From Hoylesella saccharolytica JCM 17484 (lineage in GTDB: Bacteria > Bacteroidota > Bacteroidia > Bacteroidales > Bacteroidaceae), in the NCBI RefSeq assembly GCF_000614205.1, contig NZ_BAKN01000022.1:1-47287 (forward strand): DNA of 47,287 nt, written 5' to 3'. The notes under the pieces were generated by a model. The model worked only from the letters and a program-made list of their open reading frames with translations. It was not told where the DNA came from and made no database searches. A program made the translations under genes and the position numbers. Of the stretch, positions 9,229 through 18,543 are shown one piece after another (within the stretch, counting starts at the first letter, position 1; each line of letters opens with the position of its first letter).

Positions 9229-10397
9229 TTAATCCATTCTGTTCTTGTAATCTTCGTACGTATATTCGCGCAAAATTTCCATTTCGCCGTTGCTCCGAAC
9301 AAAACCGATGGCGGGGTGAGATACACCATTAAACATATTGGTTTTTACTGTTGTGTAATGCAACATATCTTCAAAGATGATGTTTTCGCCTACCGACAAC
9401 TCGTGATTAAACAACCAAGAGCCCATAAAATCACCCGACAAACAACTGTTTCCACCTAACCGATAAACATACTGCGACTTAGAAACGGGTGTAAAATCCA
9501 ATGCCACCTGCTCGGCATTGCGCACCGTCGGCATATAAGGCATTTCCAAACAATCGGGCATATGGCAGGTAAAGCTCACGTTAAGGATGGCCGTGCGGAT
9601 ACCCTTATCTTCAACCACATCTGCCACTTGCGCCACAAGCACACCCGTTTGCCATGCAAAAGCGCTGCCCGGTTCAAGGATGACGTGCAGGTGCGGGTAA
9701 CGTTTGTGAAAATCGTTAAGTAACGATACCAATAAATCTACATCGTAATCGCTGCGCGTCATCAAATGTCCGCCACCGAAATTAATCCACTTTACTTGAC
9801 TGAACCAACGCGAAAACTTCGCCTCGATATGTGCCAATGTGCGCTGAAACACGTCTGCTCCACTCTCGCAATGACAATGACAATGTAGCCCTTGTATATC
9901 TTCGGGCAGAACTTCGGGCATTTTATCTGCTGTGATACCAAAGCGCGTACCGGTGCACAAGGGTTATAGAGGGCGGTTTCTACCTCCGAATACTCGGGAT
10001 TTATCCGCAAACCTAACTGTATGGAGGGGTTTTCCTTACGCGCTACATCGCGATAACGCATGTACTGCAACCACGAATTAAAGGTTAGATGAGATGAACA
10101 ACGGGCTATATCAGTGATTTCGTCGTCGGTATAGGCAGGCGAAAACGTGTGTGCTTGAGCGCCAAACTCGTGATAAGCGAGCTTTGCCTCGTAGAGCGAA
10201 CTTGCCGTTGTGGCGTTTATATACGCTTTAAATATCGGAAATGTTTTCCATAAAGCATAAGCCTTAAACGCTAAAATAATCTCTACATCAGCACGGCGAG
10301 CCACCCCGTTTATCAGCGATAAGTTGCGCCGCAAACTGTCTTCTTCAAGCAGATACATAGGGCGTTTAATATCGCCGAATGTCTTTACGTCCGTCAT
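9229..10397 (-). CDS. nspC: carboxynorspermidine decarboxylase (one-base frameshift)
   Basis: PLP enzyme of the alanine racemase-fold decarboxylases; makes norspermidine or spermidine from the carboxy precursor in the alternative polyamine route. The N-terminal part is read from 10397 (PLP lysine about residue 45 in LAFKAYALW; RINPEYSEVETALYNPC). The C-terminal part continues in another frame from about 9950 (GTRFGITADKMPEVLPEDIQGLHCHCHCE, then EPGSAFAWQTG and the active-site GNSCLSGDF). Restoring one C in the plus-strand CC at 9950-9951 gives ...NPCAPGTRFG... and a 389-residue full-length protein. Probably a sequencing error. The partner carboxynorspermidine dehydrogenase is not in the window. 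Confidence 0.9.
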
Positions 10398-10426
10398 TCT
10401 TATTTGTTTTATCGAAATTAGCTTTG

Positions 10427-10434
10427 CAAAGGTA
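10427..10434 (-). promoter_or_regulatory. -7 element of nspC
   Basis: Minus-strand TACCTTTG at 10427-10434, 30 bp before the nspC ATG. The -33 region is not clear. It is divergent from, and 41 bp apart from, the promoter of the next gene. Confidence 0.45.
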
Positions 10435-10452
10435 ACTTTTATAATGTATAAA

Positions 10453-10483
10453 TTGTGTGTTTAATATAAAATTCCTACTTTTG
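10453..10483 (+). promoter_or_regulatory. promoter of the ThiE/TenI-like gene and prs
   Basis: The -7 TACTTTTG (10476-10483) and TTG at 10453-10455 are 20 bp apart. The transcript would start just before the ATG at 10506. Confidence 0.55.
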
Positions 10484-10505
10484 CACGTAAAATAAACGCC
10501 TTGCG

Positions 10506-11114
10506 ATGAAGCTCGTTGTAATGACTAAATCTACTTTTTTTGTAGAAGAAGACAAAATACTGACCGCACTCTTTGACGAGGGAATGGAGCGGTTACACCT
10601 ATACAAGCCTCAATCATTACCCATCTATACAGAAAGACTTTTATCGCTTATACCCGACCATTATTACAAACAGATAAGCATTCACGAAAACTTTTATTTA
10701 AACCACGAATACGGTTTGGGTGGTATTCATCTGGATAATCAGCACGAAGAGGTGCCCAAAGGAATCAAGGGACGTGTGGGCAGAACTTGCGAAGACTTGT
10801 CGTTGCTCAAAGAGATGAAGAAGAATGGTAACTATGTTTTTCTGAGACGCGTTTTCGATGAACCCAATAACAATGAGAAAAAAGCAACTTTTACGCGGCA
10901 ACAATTGGAGGAAGCAGCCGATAAAGGTTGGATAGATAAAAAGGTATATGCGTTGGGTGGGGTAACCACCGACAATATCAAGGCAGCCAAAAAACTGGGG
11001 TTTGGCGGCGTAGTGATATGCAGCGACTTGTGGAATAAATTTGACGTGCATAACGAAACCGACTACAAGACCCTATTAACCCACTTCAAAAAAATACGCA
11101 ACATAGCGGATTAA
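10506..11114 (+). CDS. thiamine-phosphate synthase/TenI-like TIM-barrel protein
   Basis: A 202-residue protein resembling the ThiE/TenI family, which couples thiazole and pyrimidine moieties or aromatises the thiazole. Visible family features are the barrel order: KLVVMTKSTFF (strand 1), GMERLHLYKP (strand 2), YGLGGIHLDNQ (strand 4, usually GvHLgq), then KKVYALGGVTTDNIKAAKKLGFGGVVICSDLW (the ALGGI and GvAv elements). The diphosphate-binding DxxxAD-type segment of true ThiE is not evident. So it may be a TenI-like or divergent paralogue rather than the main synthase. It lies 45 bp upstream of prs with no promoter between, so co-transcription is likely. Confidence 0.7.
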   Translation: MKLVVMTKSTFFVEEDKILTALFDEGMERLHLYKPQSLPIYTERLLSLIPDHYYKQISIHENFYLNHEYGLGGIHLDNQHEEVPKGIKGRVGRTCEDLSLLKEMKKNGNYVFLRRVFDEPNNNEKKATFTRQQLEEAADKGWIDKKVYALGGVTTDNIKAAKKLGFGGVVICSDLWNKFDVHNETDYKTLLTHFKKIRNIAD

Positions 11115-11159
11115 CCGCCTCTATTAAAGATAACAATTACATATAAAACCATCAAAGCA

Positions 11160-12098
11160 ATGAGTGAAGACAACTCTTTTTTAGTTTTTTCGGGTACCAA
11201 CACCAGATATTTGGCCGAAAAGATATGCGCCAGTTTACAATGCCCATTGGGTAATTTGGTAGTAACCCGCTTCTCCGACGGCGAGTTTGCCGTTTCATAC
11301 GAAGAGTCTATACGCGGAAGAGACGTATTTTTAGTACAGAGTACGTTCCCAAATTCAGACAATTTAATGGAGTTGCTCCTAATGATAGACGCAGCCAAAC
11401 GCGCCTCTGCACGTAATATCATTGCCGTAATACCCTACTTTGGATGGGCCAGACAAGACCGTAAGGATAAGCCCAGAGTAAGTATTGGCGCCAAACTGGT
11501 AGCCGACTTGCTTGCGGTGGCGGGTATCAACCGCGTGATAACAATGGATTTGCACGCCGACCAGATACAAGGCTTCTTCGATGTACCGGTAGATCATCTC
11601 TATGCTTCGGGTGTTATACTCCCCTACCTGCAGAGTTTGCGCCTTAAAGACTTGGTTATCGCTTCGCCGGATGTAGGCGGTAGCAAACGCGCTAACACGT
11701 ATGCAAAATATCTGGGTTGTCCGCTTGTATTGTGTAATAAAACTCGGGCACGCGCTAATGAGGTTGAAAGTATGCAGATTATCGGCGATGTAAAAGATAA
11801 AAACGTGGTAATCATTGACGATATGGTAGATACTGCAGGTACCATTGCTAAGGCTGCCGACGTTATGAAAGAAGCCGGCGCAAAGAGTGTACGCGCTTGT
11901 GCCTCGCATTGCGTTATGAGCGGACCGGCCTCTGAACGTGTGCAAGATTCGTCGTTGGAAGAGATTGTGTTTACCGATTCTATTCCTTATGCCAACCGGT
12001 GCTCTAAGGTAAAACAGCTGTCGGTGGCAGATATGTTTGCTGAAACTATCCGACGGGTAGTGACCAACGAAAGTATCTCGTCGCAATATCTTATATAA
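11160..12098 (+). CDS. prs: ribose-phosphate pyrophosphokinase
   Basis: Makes PRPP from ribose-5-phosphate and ATP for nucleotide, histidine and tryptophan synthesis. The 312-residue protein has the N-terminal FSDGEFAV loop, the ATP-binding stretch IPYFGWARQDRKDKPR, the metal-binding MDLHADQIQGFFDVPVDHL, and the PRPP loop VVIIDDMVDTAGT. All match class I Prs in order and length. A long hairpin lies about 95 bp after the stop. Confidence 0.96.
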   Translation: MSEDNSFLVFSGTNTRYLAEKICASLQCPLGNLVVTRFSDGEFAVSYEESIRGRDVFLVQSTFPNSDNLMELLLMIDAAKRASARNIIAVIPYFGWARQDRKDKPRVSIGAKLVADLLAVAGINRVITMDLHADQIQGFFDVPVDHLYASGVILPYLQSLRLKDLVIASPDVGGSKRANTYAKYLGCPLVLCNKTRARANEVESMQIIGDVKDKNVVIIDDMVDTAGTIAKAADVMKEAGAKSVRACASHCVMSGPASERVQDSSLEEIVFTDSIPYANRCSKVKQLSVADMFAETIRRVVTNESISSQYLI

Positions 12099-12193
12099 GA
12101 GGTATGCGATATATTTATTGCAAGTATCGGTTATTTGTATATTTAAGGTATAAGGCACTTATAAATTAGACATAAAGAAGGAAAGATTATCTG

Positions 12194-12236
12194 CGTCCGG
12201 TAAACATTTCTGATCACAAGGAGTGTTTACCGGACG
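12194..12236 (+). terminator. hairpin after prs
   Basis: Perfect 13-bp stem (12194-12206 with 12224-12236), GC-rich at its base, with a 17-base loop. The following bases (TGCGTTAGTATTTTC) are only moderately T-rich, so its strength as a simple terminator is uncertain. Confidence 0.6.
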
Positions 12237-12285
12237 TGCGTTAGTATTTTCTTCACCACACAAATTATTACTAATGAGGGCATTT

Positions 12286-12353
12286 ACACTTTTCTTTCCA
12301 TGTTTCATAAAAAGTGTTATATTTAGTATTATCTGTTATAAAACATGTTTATA
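12286..12353. promoter_or_regulatory. candidate operator region upstream of galM
   Basis: Two palindromic signals lie in the AT-rich spacer before the arabinose genes. ACACTTTT (12286-12293) pairs with AAAAGTGT (12310-12317). A 17-bp near-palindrome TATAAAACATGTTTATA lies at 12337-12353. A weak -7-like TAATTTTA follows at 12380-12387. Either palindrome could be the AraR site; the sequence alone does not decide. Confidence 0.3.
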
Positions 12354-12424
12354 GTATATCAATAACAAAATAAAAGTGGTAATTTTACACCTATATTATT
12401 AATTCACCTAACAATCAATAATTT

Positions 12425-13591
12425 ATGTTTAGCTTAAAGAAGACATTTTTCGTTTCAGCGACAACATTTGTTATCGCAGTAGCAATGGTATCATGCAGTA
12501 AGTCGGGCGAAACCCTTTCGGGCTTAAATCCGGCCGCTTTCGACTCAACCATCAACGGTAAAAAGGTTCAGCTTTTTACGTTAACCAACAAGCAAGGTAT
12601 GGAAGTTTGCATCACAAACTTCGGTGCACGCATCGTTTCAATTATGGTTCCCAACAAAGACAACGCGTTTTGCGATGTGGTTTTGGGCTACGACAACCTT
12701 GCACAATATGCCGACACGGTAAACAGTCCGAGTGATTTCGGTGCAGCCATTGGCAGATATGCCAACCGCATTAACAAGGGAAAACTAACTGTTGGCGGAA
12801 AAACCATCCAGTTACCGCAGAACAACTTCGGTCACTGTTTACACGGAGGTCCCTCCGGTTGGCAGTATCAGGTGTATGATGCAACGCAAGTAAACGACAC
12901 CACATTGCAGATGTCGATTGATTCGAAAGATGGAGATAATAATTTTCCGGGTAATGTTAAGGCAACCGTTACTTACACTTTATTAAGCAATAACACATTA
13001 GATATTAAATACGAAGCCACTACCGACAAAGAAACCGTTATTAACATGACCAACCATTCGTATTTTAATCTGAGCGGAAATCCTTCGCAACCGGGCACAA
13101 ATATGGTTTTATACATCAACGCAGATAACTTTACACCAACTGACAGCACGTATATGACGACCGGAGAAATTAAACCTGTGTATGGCACACCTATGAATTT
13201 TAACAAAGATCACGCACTTTATCAGAGCATTGCAGACACTACTTTCGCTCAAATAAAGAATGCAGGAGGTTACGATCACAACTGGTGTTTGAACACATAC
13301 GAGAATGGAAAGGGCGACGATAACAAGGTTGCGGCAAGTCTTTATTCGCCCGAGAGCGGTATTCTACTACAAGTTTACACCAACGAACCCGGTATTCAAG
13401 TATACACAGGCAACTTCCTCGGATCGAATGTAAAGGGCAAAAAGGGTATAGTCTATCCTCGTCAGGCAGCAGTTTGCTTGGAAACACAGAAATATCCCGA
13501 CTCACCTAACAAGAAGAATTGGCCTTCACCGTATCTCAAACCGGGTGAAAAATACTATAGTCATCAAGTATTTAAATTCTCTGTAAAATAA
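12425..13591 (+). CDS. galM: aldose 1-epimerase (mutarotase), lipoprotein
   Basis: Interconverts alpha and beta anomers of aldoses, here probably L-arabinose before uptake. The 388-residue protein starts with a lipoprotein signal (lipobox VSC, Cys24), so it acts outside the cytoplasm. Mutarotase features: the ITNFGARIVSI strand, IGRYANRINKGKL, the NHSYFNLSG block with the catalytic histidine, and the late CLETQKYPDSPN block with the catalytic glutamate. It is the first gene of the arabinose cluster; the symporter gene follows after 76 bp with a perfect hairpin between. Confidence 0.93.
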   Translation: MFSLKKTFFVSATTFVIAVAMVSCSKSGETLSGLNPAAFDSTINGKKVQLFTLTNKQGMEVCITNFGARIVSIMVPNKDNAFCDVVLGYDNLAQYADTVNSPSDFGAAIGRYANRINKGKLTVGGKTIQLPQNNFGHCLHGGPSGWQYQVYDATQVNDTTLQMSIDSKDGDNNFPGNVKATVTYTLLSNNTLDIKYEATTDKETVINMTNHSYFNLSGNPSQPGTNMVLYINADNFTPTDSTYMTTGEIKPVYGTPMNFNKDHALYQSIADTTFAQIKNAGGYDHNWCLNTYENGKGDDNKVAASLYSPESGILLQVYTNEPGIQVYTGNFLGSNVKGKKGIVYPRQAAVCLETQKYPDSPNKKNWPSPYLKPGEKYYSHQVFKFSVK

Positions 13592-13618
13592 CATCCTACC
13601 CAACTAAATTACTAAATG

Positions 13619-13649
13619 GTCGTAAGTCTGAGTACGTCAGACTTACGAC
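13619..13649. repeat. perfect 31-bp hairpin between galM and the symporter gene
   Basis: 13-bp arms (13619-13631 and 13637-13649) and a 5-base loop GTACG, starting 27 bp after the galM stop and ending 18 bp before the next ATG. No T-run follows. It may stabilise or process the galM mRNA end, attenuate the next gene, or be an operator. Confidence 0.65.
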
Positions 13650-13667
13650 TATCAAATCAAACAAGAT

Positions 13668-15389
13668 ATGAACAGGACTACACATGAGTTTATTTGGCTA
13701 GATTGGCTAGTCATTATTTTGGGAGTAGCGCTTATTGCTTGGATGGTTTATCGCACACTTCACAATGAGAAAAAGAAAGAAAAAGAAGAAACCAGCGGTG
13801 CATATTTCCTCGGAAAAGGTGAGCCTTGGTGGGTTATCGGAGCGGCAATATTCGCTGCCAATATCGGCTCAGAACACTTAGTAGGACTTGCAGGTGCAGG
13901 AGCGAAGACCGGTTTTGGTATGGCCCACTGGGAAATGCAAGGCTGGATGATTCTGATATTGGGATGGTTATTTGTTCCTTTCTATCAACACGCCCGCGTA
14001 TTTACAATGCCCGAGTTTCTCAGTCGGCGATATACACGGGCCACAAGTTCGTGGTTATCCATCATTACATTGATTTCTTATGTGCTCACCAAAGTGAGTG
14101 TAACCGCTTTTACCGGTGGTATTTTCTTGGAAAGTCTGCTTGGGATACCCTTCTGGTATGGTGCTATAGGGCTCATTGTCTTAACAGGTATCTTCACGGT
14201 ATTTGGTGGAATGAAAGGTGTAATGACACTATCGAAAATTCAGACACCTATTCTCATCATCGGTTCGTTTCTTGTTTTGTTCTTAGGACTTTCGGCTTTG
14301 GGGCAAGGAAGTATTGCCGACGGCTGGAGTATGATGATAGACAGTGCCTCGAAGCTGAACGAGGGCTATGGCACCAATCATCTGATGCACTTTGATAAGA
14401 ATGATCCTTTGTACGATTCGTACCCTGGAATATGGGTGTTTATCGGTGCCGCAATCATCGGTTTTTGGTATTGGTGCACCGACCAGCACATCGTTCAGAG
14501 GGTATTGGGACAGAGTGAAGGTGAGTCGGACGTAGTTGTAATGAAGCGTGCACGCCGTGGAACCATCGCAGCAGGTTATCTGAAAATACTTCCTGTATTT
14601 ATGTTTTTATTGCCGGGAATGATTGCAATGTCGCTCGCAGAAAACAATATTAACGGCTTTACCATGTCTGCCGACGAAACCGATATGGCTTTCGGGTTCA
14701 TGGTCAAGTTTGTTTTGCCTGCCGGAATCAAAGGCCTTGTCACTATTGGCTTTATCTGTGCGTTGGTAACCTCATTGTCGGCATTCTTCAATTCGTGTGC
14801 AACCCTTTACACGGTAGACTTCTATAAGCCTAAGCATCAACATGCCAGCGAAGAAAAATTGGTATGGGTGGGACGTGTAGCAACCATTGCAGTAGTTATC
14901 ATCGGTTTGGTTTGGATACCGGTAATGATGTCACTTGGAAGCTTATACGAATATTTGCAGGGCGTTCAAAGTCTACTTGCACCTGCCATTGTTGCTGTTT
15001 TCTTCCTCGGAATTTTCACGAAAAAGATTACGCCGAAAGCCGGAGAGCTGGGTATGATCATTGGTTTTATTATCGGTATGGTGCGTTTGGTGTGCAACAT
15101 CTTTGTTACTGAGCTGCAAGTTTCACCGTTAAACAATACGTTGGGATGGTTCTGGAACACCAACTGGCTTATCTTTGAGATATACCTTTTATTGTTTATC
15201 ATGGCTTTAATGTTCGTTGTGAGCCTGATGACAAAGCCTGCCAGCGAAGAAAAGCTCAAAGGTATAACCTTCCTTACACAAAGTGAGGAACAAAAAAGAG
15301 AAACAAGAGGAAGTTGGAATACATGGGACATCATCACCTCATTGGGGGTTGTTGCCGCCTGTGCAGCTTTCTATATATTATTCTGGTAA
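13668..15389 (+). CDS. SSS-family sodium/sugar symporter (probable arabinose importer)
   Basis: Inner-membrane sodium:solute symporter of 573 residues with many hydrophobic segments. SSS features are the N-terminal YFLGKGEPWWVIGAAIFAANIGSEHLVGLAGAGA and the AHWEMQGWM and GMKGVMTLSKIQ segments of glucose/galactose-type members. A charged tail precedes a last C-terminal helix. Position between galM and araR, araD, araA, araB indicates L-arabinose uptake. This matches the arabinose locus known in Bacteroides thetaiotaomicron, where an SSS transporter sits beside the NUDIX regulator. Substrate is inferred from context. Confidence 0.9.
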   Translation: MNRTTHEFIWLDWLVIILGVALIAWMVYRTLHNEKKKEKEETSGAYFLGKGEPWWVIGAAIFAANIGSEHLVGLAGAGAKTGFGMAHWEMQGWMILILGWLFVPFYQHARVFTMPEFLSRRYTRATSSWLSIITLISYVLTKVSVTAFTGGIFLESLLGIPFWYGAIGLIVLTGIFTVFGGMKGVMTLSKIQTPILIIGSFLVLFLGLSALGQGSIADGWSMMIDSASKLNEGYGTNHLMHFDKNDPLYDSYPGIWVFIGAAIIGFWYWCTDQHIVQRVLGQSEGESDVVVMKRARRGTIAAGYLKILPVFMFLLPGMIAMSLAENNINGFTMSADETDMAFGFMVKFVLPAGIKGLVTIGFICALVTSLSAFFNSCATLYTVDFYKPKHQHASEEKLVWVGRVATIAVVIIGLVWIPVMMSLGSLYEYLQGVQSLLAPAIVAVFFLGIFTKKITPKAGELGMIIGFIIGMVRLVCNIFVTELQVSPLNNTLGWFWNTNWLIFEIYLLLFIMALMFVVSLMTKPASEEKLKGITFLTQSEEQKRETRGSWNTWDIITSLGVVAACAAFYILFW

Positions 15390-15397
15390 TTAACATC

Positions 15398-15435
15398 GGT
15401 GCAGCCTTTGATGATTAATTCATCAAAACTGCACC
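15398..15435. repeat. hairpin between the symporter gene and araR
   Basis: GGTGCAG/CTGCACC (15398-15404 and 15429-15435) and TTTGATG/CATCAAA (15407-15413 and 15421-15427) form a stem with a small internal loop, 8 bp after the symporter stop. No clear T-run follows. Like the hairpin after galM, it may set differential expression. Confidence 0.55.
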
Positions 15436-15450
15436 CCTTATACTATTGCA

Positions 15451-16128
15451 ATGACCAATTTTTATAAAGAGCATAGCAAACTTTTTGTCTCTGTAGATTG
15501 TATCGTCTTCGGGTTTGAAGAAGACAAGTTAAAGCTTCTAATAGGAAAACGTCAGATGGATCCGGGGCGTGGCGAGTGGTCACTTTATGGTGGATTCGTG
15601 CGAGAAAAAGAATGTCTGGAAGACGCTGCACAAAGAGTTTTGTCGGAACTTACCGGCTTAAATAAACTTTATATCAAACAAGTGGGTGCCTTTGGAAATA
15701 TTGATCGCGATCCGGGCGAACGCGTTATATCTATCGCTTACTGTGCACTTATCAACGTACACGATTATGACGACTGCCTTAGACAGAAATACGGGCTCGA
15801 ATGGGTTAATCTTGACGAACTTCCTCAACTGTATTCCGACCATAATAAGATGGTAAAAAGTGCCGTCAGAATGTTGAGGAGACGACTATCAACAGAGCCT
15901 TTGAGCTTCAATCTGCTACCCGAACTATTCACGCTAACCCAGTTACAGCGTGTATACGAAGGCATTTTGGGAGAAGAAATTGATAAACGTAACTTTAGAA
16001 AGAAAATCAAAACCATCGACTTTATTGAGAAAACTAAGTTTATCGATAAACTTACCTCCAAACGTGGAGCTTTTCTTTACAGATTTAATGACTTGGTTTA
16101 CTCTGAAGATCCCATCTTTAAGCTCTGA
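15451..16128 (+). CDS. araR: NUDIX-type arabinose regulator
   Basis: DNA-binding repressor or activator of the arabinose genes, of the NrtR/AraR group described in Bacteroidota. The 225-residue protein has an N-terminal NUDIX fold (about 10-140) and a C-terminal winged helix (about 150-225, [28 protein letters not shown]). The NUDIX box is degenerate. G48, E54, R62 and E66 are kept, but the other two glutamates of REUxEE are V63 and L67. So it should bind a sugar ligand rather than hydrolyse nucleotides. Position inside the ara cluster supports arabinose as effector. Confidence 0.88.
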   Translation: MTNFYKEHSKLFVSVDCIVFGFEEDKLKLLIGKRQMDPGRGEWSLYGGFVREKECLEDAAQRVLSELTGLNKLYIKQVGAFGNIDRDPGERVISIAYCALINVHDYDDCLRQKYGLEWVNLDELPQLYSDHNKMVKSAVRMLRRRLSTEPLSFNLLPELFTLTQLQRVYEGILGEEIDKRNFRKKIKTIDFIEKTKFIDKLTSKRGAFLYRFNDLVYSEDPIFKL

Positions 16129-16199
16129 TCATTGCACAGCAAAATAAAAAAGAAAGACAAAACAACGACACTACATATATTACATTACAACTATCAATT

Positions 16200-16904
16200 A
16201 TGTTGGAACAACTGAAAGAGAAAGTATTCAAGGCCAATCTCGATTTGGTAAAACACCATCTCGTTATTTTTACATGGGGTAATGTTTCGGGTATAGATAG
16301 GGAAAAAGGACTCGTTGTTATCAAGCCCTCGGGTGTAGATTATGACACAATGAAGGCAGAAGATATGGTTATTGTTGACCTACAAACCGGTAAAGTTATC
16401 GAAGGAAATCTCAACCCATCATCGGATACACCCACCCATCTTGAGCTTTATCGGGCATTCCCCGAGATAGGTGGCATCGTGCATACCCATTCTACCTACG
16501 CCACAGCATGGGCGCAAACGGGCAAGGATATTCCAAATATTGGCACCACACATGCCGACTATTTTCACGACGCAATACCTTGTACGGATGATATGACACA
16601 AGCACAAATGCCCGACTACGAGCTTAATACAGGTACGGTTATCGTTGATAAGTTCAAGAAAAACCATATTAACTGGAACCATACACCGGGCGTTTTGGTC
16701 AAAAACCACGGTCCGTTTACGTGGGGAACCGATTGCGACAATGCCGTTTACAACTCGGTTGTGCTCGAACAAGTTGCCAAAATGGCATTCATATCCTTGA
16801 CCATCAACCCCGCGACAACCATGAACCCCCTGCTCATAGAAAAGCATTTTAACCGTAAACACGGGCCTAATGCTTATTACGGACAAACGAAAAAAGAGGT
16901 TTAA
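16200..16904 (+). CDS. araD: L-ribulose-5-phosphate 4-epimerase
   Basis: Converts L-ribulose-5-P to D-xylulose-5-P by retro-aldol chemistry. The 234-residue class II aldolase-fold protein has [11 protein letters not shown] and KPSGVDYD (phosphate contacts), zinc ligands His95 and His97 in [14 protein letters not shown], His170 in [11 protein letters not shown], and the acid/base candidate Asp120 in THADYF. It is preceded by araR with 71 bp between and followed by araA after 122 bp. Confidence 0.95.
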   Translation: MLEQLKEKVFKANLDLVKHHLVIFTWGNVSGIDREKGLVVIKPSGVDYDTMKAEDMVIVDLQTGKVIEGNLNPSSDTPTHLELYRAFPEIGGIVHTHSTYATAWAQTGKDIPNIGTTHADYFHDAIPCTDDMTQAQMPDYELNTGTVIVDKFKKNHINWNHTPGVLVKNHGPFTWGTDCDNAVYNSVVLEQVAKMAFISLTINPATTMNPLLIEKHFNRKHGPNAYYGQTKKEV

Positions 16905-17026
16905 ACACAGTCTTGGCACAGCCGTCGAATACTTTGGCGATGATATGTAAAGGTTTCCATCGTATACCTCGACAGTCTTTCAACAATAAAATTATAACAT
17001 TCACATATAACTAAAAACAAAAAACT

Positions 17027-18536
17027 ATGGTAAAAGCATTCGAAAACTTTGAGGTTTGGTTTATCACAGGCGCCCAGTTACTTTATGGAGGAGACGCCGT
17101 GGTACAGGTTGACGGACACTCGAAAGAAATGGTCAATGGACTGAATCAATCGGGAAAACTGCCCATCAAGATTGTTTATAAAGGTACAGCCAACAGCTCA
17201 AAAGAGGTATCCGACTTGATGTCGGCTGCCAATAACGATAAAAAATGTGTAGGTGTCATCACTTGGATGCACACATTCTCACCCGCAAAGATGTGGATTC
17301 ATGGTATGCAAACCCTCAAAAAGCCGCTTCTGCACCTCCACACACAATACAATCGCCAAATTCCTTGGCAAACAATGGATATGGACTTTATGAACCTTAA
17401 CCAGAGCGCACACGGCGATAGAGAGTATGCACACATTCTTTCGCGCTTGCGTAAGAACCACAAAACGGTAGTGGGATATTGGCAAGACGACAACACACAA
17501 GAACGTATCGCAGTATGGTCGCGTGTTTGTGCGGCCTGGACAGATGCGCAAGACATGCTCATTATACGCTTCGGCGACCAGATGAATAACGTTGCTGTTA
17601 CCGACGGTGATAAGGTTGCAGCCGAACAAGTGCTGGGTTATCACGTAGATTATTACCCTATCAACGACGTAATGGCCTACTACGACAAGGTTACCGATAC
17701 AGAAACAAAAGAGCTGGTAGCCACCTACTTTAAAGAGTACGACCACGACGCAGCACTTGAAAACGAAAAAAGCGAGGCTTACGAAAAGATTTATAACTCG
17801 GCCAAAGCAGAGATTGCCATCCGTCGCGTATTGAAAGATACAGGTGCAAAGGCTTTCACCACCAACTTCAACGACTTGGGTAAGTTCGACCAAATACCCG
17901 GTTTGGCATCACAACGACTAATGCAAGAGGGATATGGTTTCGGTGCGGAAGGCGACTGGAAGTCGGCTGCACTGTACCGCACAACATGGTTTATGACACA
18001 AGGAATGACCGGTGGTAGCTCGTTTATGGAGGATTATACCCTTAACTTCGACGGCGAAAACACGGCTATTCTCGAAGCCACATGCTCGAAATAAGTCCTG
18101 CTATCGCCGAATGCAAGCCCAAACTCGAGGTTCATTTCTTAGGTATCGGTATTCAGGCACAAACAGCCCGACTGGTGTTCACATCCAAAGAAGGTCACGG
18201 AATAGCAGCAACCATCGTAGATATGGGTAACCGTTTCCGCCTCATTGCTAATGATGTTAACTGTATAAAGAGCAAACCTCTGCCCTCGCTTCCTGTGGCT
18301 TCGGCTCTCTGGATACCCGAACCTTCATTCGAAGTAGGCGTTAGTTGCTGGCTCAATGCAGGCGGAACACACCACAGTTGCTTCTCTTACGACCTCACAG
18401 ACGAGTATTGGAGAGACTATGCGAGATTGCCGACATCGAGTGTCTCATCATCAATAACGACACCAAGTACGAAGATTTCCGCAAAGAGCTGCGCTTTAAC
18501 GAGGTATATTATATGTTGAACAAAGCTTTAAGATAA
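17027..18536 (+). CDS. araA: L-arabinose isomerase (two one-base frameshifts)
   Basis: Isomerises L-arabinose to L-ribulose, manganese-dependent. The first frame runs to a premature stop at 18094. Family motifs include WFITGAQLLYG at the start, and EGYGFGAEGDWKSAAL and FMEDYTLNF with the two metal-binding glutamates. Adding one C in the CC at 18078-18079 restores GCC CAC ATG. This recovers the metal-binding histidine and continues LEISPAIAECKPKLEVHFLGIG into GGTHHSCFSYDL. A second lost base at about 18422 (GC/GAG) breaks the last 38 codons; repair gives WRDYAEIADIECLIINN. The repaired protein is 503 residues, the usual length. Probably sequencing errors. Confidence 0.94.
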
Positions 18537-18543
18537 GGATATT

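Noticed and set aside
18345..18536. Separate small gene at the end of araA
   Set aside because: It contains the C-terminal end of L-arabinose isomerase displaced by a lost base; its first part is a non-coding frame.
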